DNA from: Lachnospiraceae bacterium
GTDB taxonomy: Bacteria > Bacillota > Clostridia > Lachnospirales > Lachnospiraceae
DNA: 8,372 nt
NCBI GenBank assembly: GCA_003489085.1
Contig: DNJM01000024.1
Location: forward strand, 1 to 8,372
Direction of reading: 5' to 3'
Of the stretch, positions 5,544-8,372 are shown piece by piece. Every line of letters begins with the position of its first letter. Position 1 is the stretch's first letter. The translations under genes were made by a program, and so were the position numbers. The notes beneath the pieces are model-generated. The model saw only the letters and a list, made by a program, of their open reading frames with translations. It had not been told where the DNA came from and did not search any database.

Positions 5544-6497
5544 TTATGCTCTATCCCTTCTGTTTGGGGTTACTACCACTCTTCTGTACGGCTCTTCTCC
5601 TTCACTGTGTGTGGATACATATCTATCTGACTGCAGTGCAGAATGGATAATTCTTCTTTCATACGGATTCATTGGTTCCAAAGATACCGGTCTTCTGGTT
5701 CTCTTTACTTTTGAAGCAATGTTCCTTGCCAGATTTTCCAGTGTATCTTTTCTTCTCTTCCGGTAATTCTCCGTATCCAGCTTCACACGAATAAAGTCTT
5801 CCTGATATTTATTAGCTACCCGGTTAGCCAGATACTGAAGCGCATCCAGTGTCTGACCACGTTTACCGATCAGGATACCCATATTACCGCCCTTTAATTC
5901 AATGGAAAGAGCTCCCTCTTCATCAATTTCTGTTACGATTTCCACTTCCAGTTCCATTGCTTTGAAGACATTTTCCAGAAACTCAATCACTGCTGTTTTC
6001 GTCTCCGGCTGAATTTCTGCCAGTCTGACTTCTTCTTTTTTTACAGACGGTATCGGTTCTTCCTTTTTTACTTCCTTTGGTTCTTTAAATTCTCTTCTGG
6101 AATCCTTTTTAAAGTCTTTCCGGTTATCTTTCCGATATTCCTTTTTCTTGAATTCCTTTTTCGGCTCTTTCTTTTCTTCCTGTTTTTCTGCCTTTGGCTC
6201 TTTTATTTCTTTTGTTTCTTTCTTTTTCTCCGTTTTTAATACGGAAGCTGCGCCAAAACGTTCTGTTACACTTGAAAAATCTGTTTTAATATCTTCAAAT
6301 CCAATCTCTTCTACAGGTTCAGCTACATATTTCTTACGTGCTCTAATTACGGCCTGTTTTCTTCCGATTCCTAAGAATCCTTCACTTCCCTTTTCAATCA
6401 CGTCATACTCCAGCTGATCGCTGGTAATTCCAAGCTCAATTAATGCTTCTGTAATCGCGTCATCCAGATTCCTTGCTGATACCGTAATTTCTTTCAT
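5544..6497 (-). CDS. jag: RNA-binding protein Jag / KhpB (Jag-N, KH and R3H domains)
   Basis: Jag (KhpB, EloR) is a cytoplasmic RNA-binding protein. In streptococci it pairs with KhpA and affects cell elongation; it is almost always encoded beside YidC. The protein has 317 residues. The N-terminal Jag-N domain (about 1-54) ends with the typical GFLGIGRKQAVIRA (40-53). A lysine/glutamate-rich linker (about 88-158) contains repeated K-[DE]-F-K-like words. A type-II KH domain (about 165-240) carries the GxxG loop GKRG (211-214) within GILIGKRGQTLDALQYLANR. The C-terminal R3H domain (about 255-311) has Arg281 and His285 in ERRIIHSAL. Linker length varies widely in the family; this one is long and highly charged. 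It starts 26 bp after yidC, so the two are co-transcribed. The Shine-Dalgarno is a G-run (TGGGGG) about 8 nt before the ATG. Confidence 0.97.
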   Translation of the reverse strand: MKEITVSARNLDDAITEALIELGITSDQLEYDVIEKGSEGFLGIGRKQAVIRARKKYVAEPVEEIGFEDIKTDFSSVTERFGAASVLKTEKKKETKEIKEPKAEKQEEKKEPKKEFKKKEYRKDNRKDFKKDSRREFKEPKEVKKEEPIPSVKKEEVRLAEIQPETKTAVIEFLENVFKAMELEVEIVTEIDEEGALSIELKGGNMGILIGKRGQTLDALQYLANRVANKYQEDFIRVKLDTENYRKRRKDTLENLARNIASKVKRTRRPVSLEPMNPYERRIIHSALQSDRYVSTHSEGEEPYRRVVVTPNRRDRA

Positions 6498-6523
6498 TCT
6501 AAAGCCCCCATCCGCTTAACATA

Positions 6524-7798
6524 CTAACCTTCATTCTTTTTATTATCATTAAAATCTCTTACCATATTTGCTCTGGCTGTCAGACTGCCTGCTTTTGCAT
6601 TCTTACCCTTTTCTGAAGCCTGCTGAATCTTTTTCTCTTTTTCTGCTGATGACATAGACGGTTTATTCGGCTTCTTAGGCTCTTCAATATTTCTTACATT
6701 CTTCTGAGCCATTTCATTCAGTGTCTTTGCAGCAACACCCTTCTTTTCGCGCTTCATTGCCGCCTTTTTCTGATTCTCTTCTATCATTTCATCCAGTGAT
6801 TTCTTGTCAAAATAACGATTGATTACCAACTGCTGTATAGAACGTACAACTGCACTTGCAATCCAGTATAAACCGATACCGGAAGGAAGTGTAAAACACA
6901 TTACCATGGAGAATATCGGCATCGTCAGATTCATCATCTTCATGGAAGACGCCATCGGGTTGTCCGGATCCGTATCCTGCTGCGGCATCAGCTTCATATT
7001 CAGCCATTGTGTCAATGCGGAAATAACCGGAATTGCAACTGCCAGAATAATAGATACCACTGCACCCGTTTTAATCGCATTCATGAACAGGTTCATTGGG
7101 GTCTCAGCAATATTAATACCAAGAAAACTGTTCAGATGAGAAAGTCCTCTTTCCGTACTAATAATAAGATCTGATAAATCCGGAAGCTTTTCTGCCAGCT
7201 GATCCCAGGTTCCGGTCTGAAATTTATACAACGCATCTACCATCGTATTTGCCTGAGTATAATCGAACTTTTTCGGATCGATCAGAATCGGGGATTCTTT
7301 TCCCAGCGTTTCCATAACCTTAATAGCAGCATCGCTTTCCAGCAGCTTATTTACCAAAGGCATATAAGCATTTTTAATTCCTGTAACATAAGCCGGAACC
7401 TTCTGGATAACGGCAAATAATCCAAGAATGATTGGGAACTGCAGGAACATGGTACCGCATCCACCTGTCGGAGAAGTTCCATATTTATCATAAACAGCCT
7501 GCATCTCTTCCTGCTGTTTCAACATGGATGCCTGGTCTTTTTTATTTTTATACTTTTTCTGAATCTTCTGAAGCTCCGGATTCATAATTGCAGACTTTTT
7601 TGAAAATTTCTGCTGCTTGATTGTCAGCGGGAGCATTAATGTATACATTACAATTGTAAATAAAATGATACAAAGTCCGATGTTCTGAATCCCGATACTG
7701 TCCAATACAATAAAAATTCCGTTCATTAATTTACCAAAAAGCCATGCAATCGGCCCTATGATAAATGTATTGGATTGCGTCGCCAAAATACCTGTCAT
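6524..7798 (-). CDS. yidC: Membrane protein insertase YidC/OxaA family
   Basis: YidC inserts and folds membrane proteins, alone or with SecYEG, in the cytoplasmic membrane. The protein has 424 residues. Probable membrane segments are about 12-36, 39-58, 117-138, 243-266 and 291-317. The conserved core shows LPLTIKQQKFSKKSAIMNPE (56-75), the cytoplasmic helical hairpin (about 72-105) ending in Y-x-K-x-G-x-S-P-x-G-G-C (103-114), and FLQFPIILGLF (118-128). Two points differ from Bacillus SpoIIIJ. The groove arginine position in the core first helix is Tyr52 (Y-T-L-M-L-P). About 100 residues (140-240) also separate the second and third core helices, where the Bacillus loop is short. No lipobox is visible. 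The C-terminal tail (about 330-424) is long, basic and hydrophilic, as expected for ribosome contact. A strong GGAGG lies 7 nt upstream of the ATG. It sits between yidD and jag, 26 bp from each. Confidence 0.96.
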   Translation of the reverse strand: MTGILATQSNTFIIGPIAWLFGKLMNGIFIVLDSIGIQNIGLCIILFTIVMYTLMLPLTIKQQKFSKKSAIMNPELQKIQKKYKNKKDQASMLKQQEEMQAVYDKYGTSPTGGCGTMFLQFPIILGLFAVIQKVPAYVTGIKNAYMPLVNKLLESDAAIKVMETLGKESPILIDPKKFDYTQANTMVDALYKFQTGTWDQLAEKLPDLSDLIISTERGLSHLNSFLGINIAETPMNLFMNAIKTGAVVSIILAVAIPVISALTQWLNMKLMPQQDTDPDNPMASSMKMMNLTMPIFSMVMCFTLPSGIGLYWIASAVVRSIQQLVINRYFDKKSLDEMIEENQKKAAMKREKKGVAAKTLNEMAQKNVRNIEEPKKPNKPSMSSAEKEKKIQQASEKGKNAKAGSLTARANMVRDFNDNKKNEG

Positions 7799-7824
7799 AG
7801 TTCTTCCTCCATACTTATCCTTTT

Positions 7825-8037
7825 TTAAGGTACAGGGTCATATCCGCCCTTCGAAAATGGATTGCATCGTATAATTCTCCATACAGTTAAAAGACCACCT
7901 TTTACTGCCCCATACTTTTCAATTGCCTCAATTCCATACTGAGAACATGTTGGTGTATAGACGCAGCAAGCCGATCTCTTTAATCCGGACAAATGCCTTT
8001 GATAGAACCTGATCATTCTAATCAATATATTTTTCAA
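7825..8037 (-). CDS. yidD: Membrane protein insertion efficiency factor YidD
   Basis: YidD is a small membrane-associated protein that assists YidC-dependent insertion. The 70 residues cover the whole domain: an N-terminal amphipathic segment (ILIRMIRFYQ, 4-13), the cysteine-rich signature CVYTPTCSQYGIEAIEKYG (25-43) with Cys25 and Cys31, RIIRCNPF (54-61), and the C-terminal GGYDPVP (64-70). The start is TTG at 8035-8037. GGAG lies 9 nt upstream (8047-8050), and family members begin at this position with a similar M-K-x-I-L-I sequence; the first ATG (residue 8) would remove part of the helix. The gene overlaps the end of rnpA by 20 bp, so translational coupling is likely. yidC follows 26 bp downstream. 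Confidence 0.95.
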   Translation of the reverse strand: MKNILIRMIRFYQRHLSGLKRSACCVYTPTCSQYGIEAIEKYGAVKGGLLTVWRIIRCNPFSKGGYDPVP

Positions 8038-8372
8038 TACTTACATCTCCATTTACAGTATCTATCATATTATGAAGTTTTCCCAAGTGGAGTAATGCGC
8101 TCTCTATTTCATCATATGTTCTGTCCTTTGCGCCTGTTCTTGCAATAATAACGATATCAAATCCACATTGGAATCTATCTTCTTGTAGTCTATAACTTTC
8201 CCGTATCAGACGTGTCAGCCTGTGCCTGACTATACTATTACCTACTTTCTTACTTACGGAAATACCAATTCTGTTGCCGTTAATACCATTTTCTTTTCGA
8301 TACATAATTAAATATCTGTTTGCAAAAGACTTACCTGTACGATATACTCTCTGAAAATCCTGATTTTTTTTC
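8018..8372 (-). CDS. rnpA: Ribonuclease P protein component RnpA, 5'-truncated by the window edge
   Basis: RnpA is the protein subunit that binds the RNase P RNA and helps it remove 5' leaders from precursor tRNAs. The frame is open to the right edge: before the first in-window Met (8303-8305) it continues in frame with KKNQDFQRVYRTGKSFANRY, a typical RnpA N-terminus. I therefore extend the gene to 8372; about 7 residues and the start codon lie outside. The 117 visible residues include GNRIGISVSKKVGNS, followed by the basic RNR-type helix IVRHRLTRLIRESYR that contacts the RNA, then DIVIIARTGA. After ESALLHLGKLHNM there is a tail of about 18 residues (IDTVNGDVSIEKYID at the end) past the usual domain end; it carries the yidD ribosome binding site and start. 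rpmH and dnaA are expected beyond the right edge. Confidence 0.96.
   Translation of the reverse strand, partial: KKNQDFQRVYRTGKSFANRYLIMYRKENGINGNRIGISVSKKVGNSIVRHRLTRLIRESYRLQEDRFQCGFDIVIIARTGAKDRTYDEIESALLHLGKLHNMIDTVNGDVSIEKYID
8047..8050 (-). promoter_or_regulatory. Shine-Dalgarno for the TTG start of yidD, inside rnpA
   Basis: The minus strand reads GGAG, then ATGTAAGTA, then TTG AAA AAT. A 4-base core with a 9-nt spacer lies within the last codons of rnpA. Together with family alignment at the N-terminus, it supports the unusual TTG initiation codon. Confidence 0.6.

Noticed and set aside
5610..5618. TGTGGATAC inside jag as a further DnaA box.
   Set aside because: It has one mismatch, is isolated within a coding region, and such near matches are expected by chance in a window of this size.
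1..8372. Mobile elements, CRISPR arrays, tRNA/rRNA genes, riboswitches, prophage or defence genes.
   Set aside because: No transposase, integrase, regularly spaced repeats, tRNA cloverleaf or known riboswitch core was seen; the window is compact housekeeping DNA.

Overview
The window looks like the replication-origin-proximal block of a low-to-mid GC Firmicutes chromosome, most likely a Clostridia member of the Lachnospiraceae. This rests on the gene order rnpA-yidD-yidC-jag-mnmE-mnmG-rsmG on the minus strand (normally just downstream of dnaA/rpmH), on the RnpA and YidC sequence types, and on an alpha/beta-hydrolase relative that I associate with that family. The species assignment is inference; the gene identities are clear from motifs.

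Layout, following the minus-strand transcripts from right to left. The right edge cuts into rnpA (RNase P protein). Its 3' end overlaps yidD by 20 bp, then come yidC (membrane insertase) and jag/khpB (RNA-binding protein), all tightly packed. A 13-bp inverted repeat follows jag, and a near-consensus sigma-A promoter (TTGCAA, 17 bp, TATAAT) starts a second unit: mnmE, mnmG and rsmG. A 127-bp gap between mnmE and mnmG holds a 14-bp palindrome and what looks like a degenerate copy of the mnmG start. rsmG ends against a long hairpin shared with a convergent plus-strand gene for an alpha/beta-hydrolase-fold protein (170-1108). That gene has its own promoter (TTGTAA, 17 bp, TATACT).

The most informative non-coding element is a perfect 16-bp parS site (TGTTTCACGTGAAACA, 122-137), the ParB/Spo0J chromosome-partitioning site, inside the predicted 5' leader of the hydrolase gene. 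It confirms the origin-proximal location and suggests that parA/parB lie just beyond the left edge.

How the genes work together: RnpA matures tRNAs; YidD and YidC insert membrane proteins; Jag/KhpB is an RNA-binding partner usually encoded beside YidC; MnmE and MnmG together modify the wobble uridine of several tRNAs; RsmG methylates 16S rRNA. The window is therefore mainly translation and membrane-biogenesis housekeeping. I found no mobile element, CRISPR array, tRNA, rRNA or phage gene. The unusual points are the parS in a gene leader, a hydrolase that appears to lack its catalytic histidine, a YidC without the usual groove arginine, an insertion in the MnmE G domain, a consensus DnaA box on the rsmG start codon, and a GC step inside mnmE.
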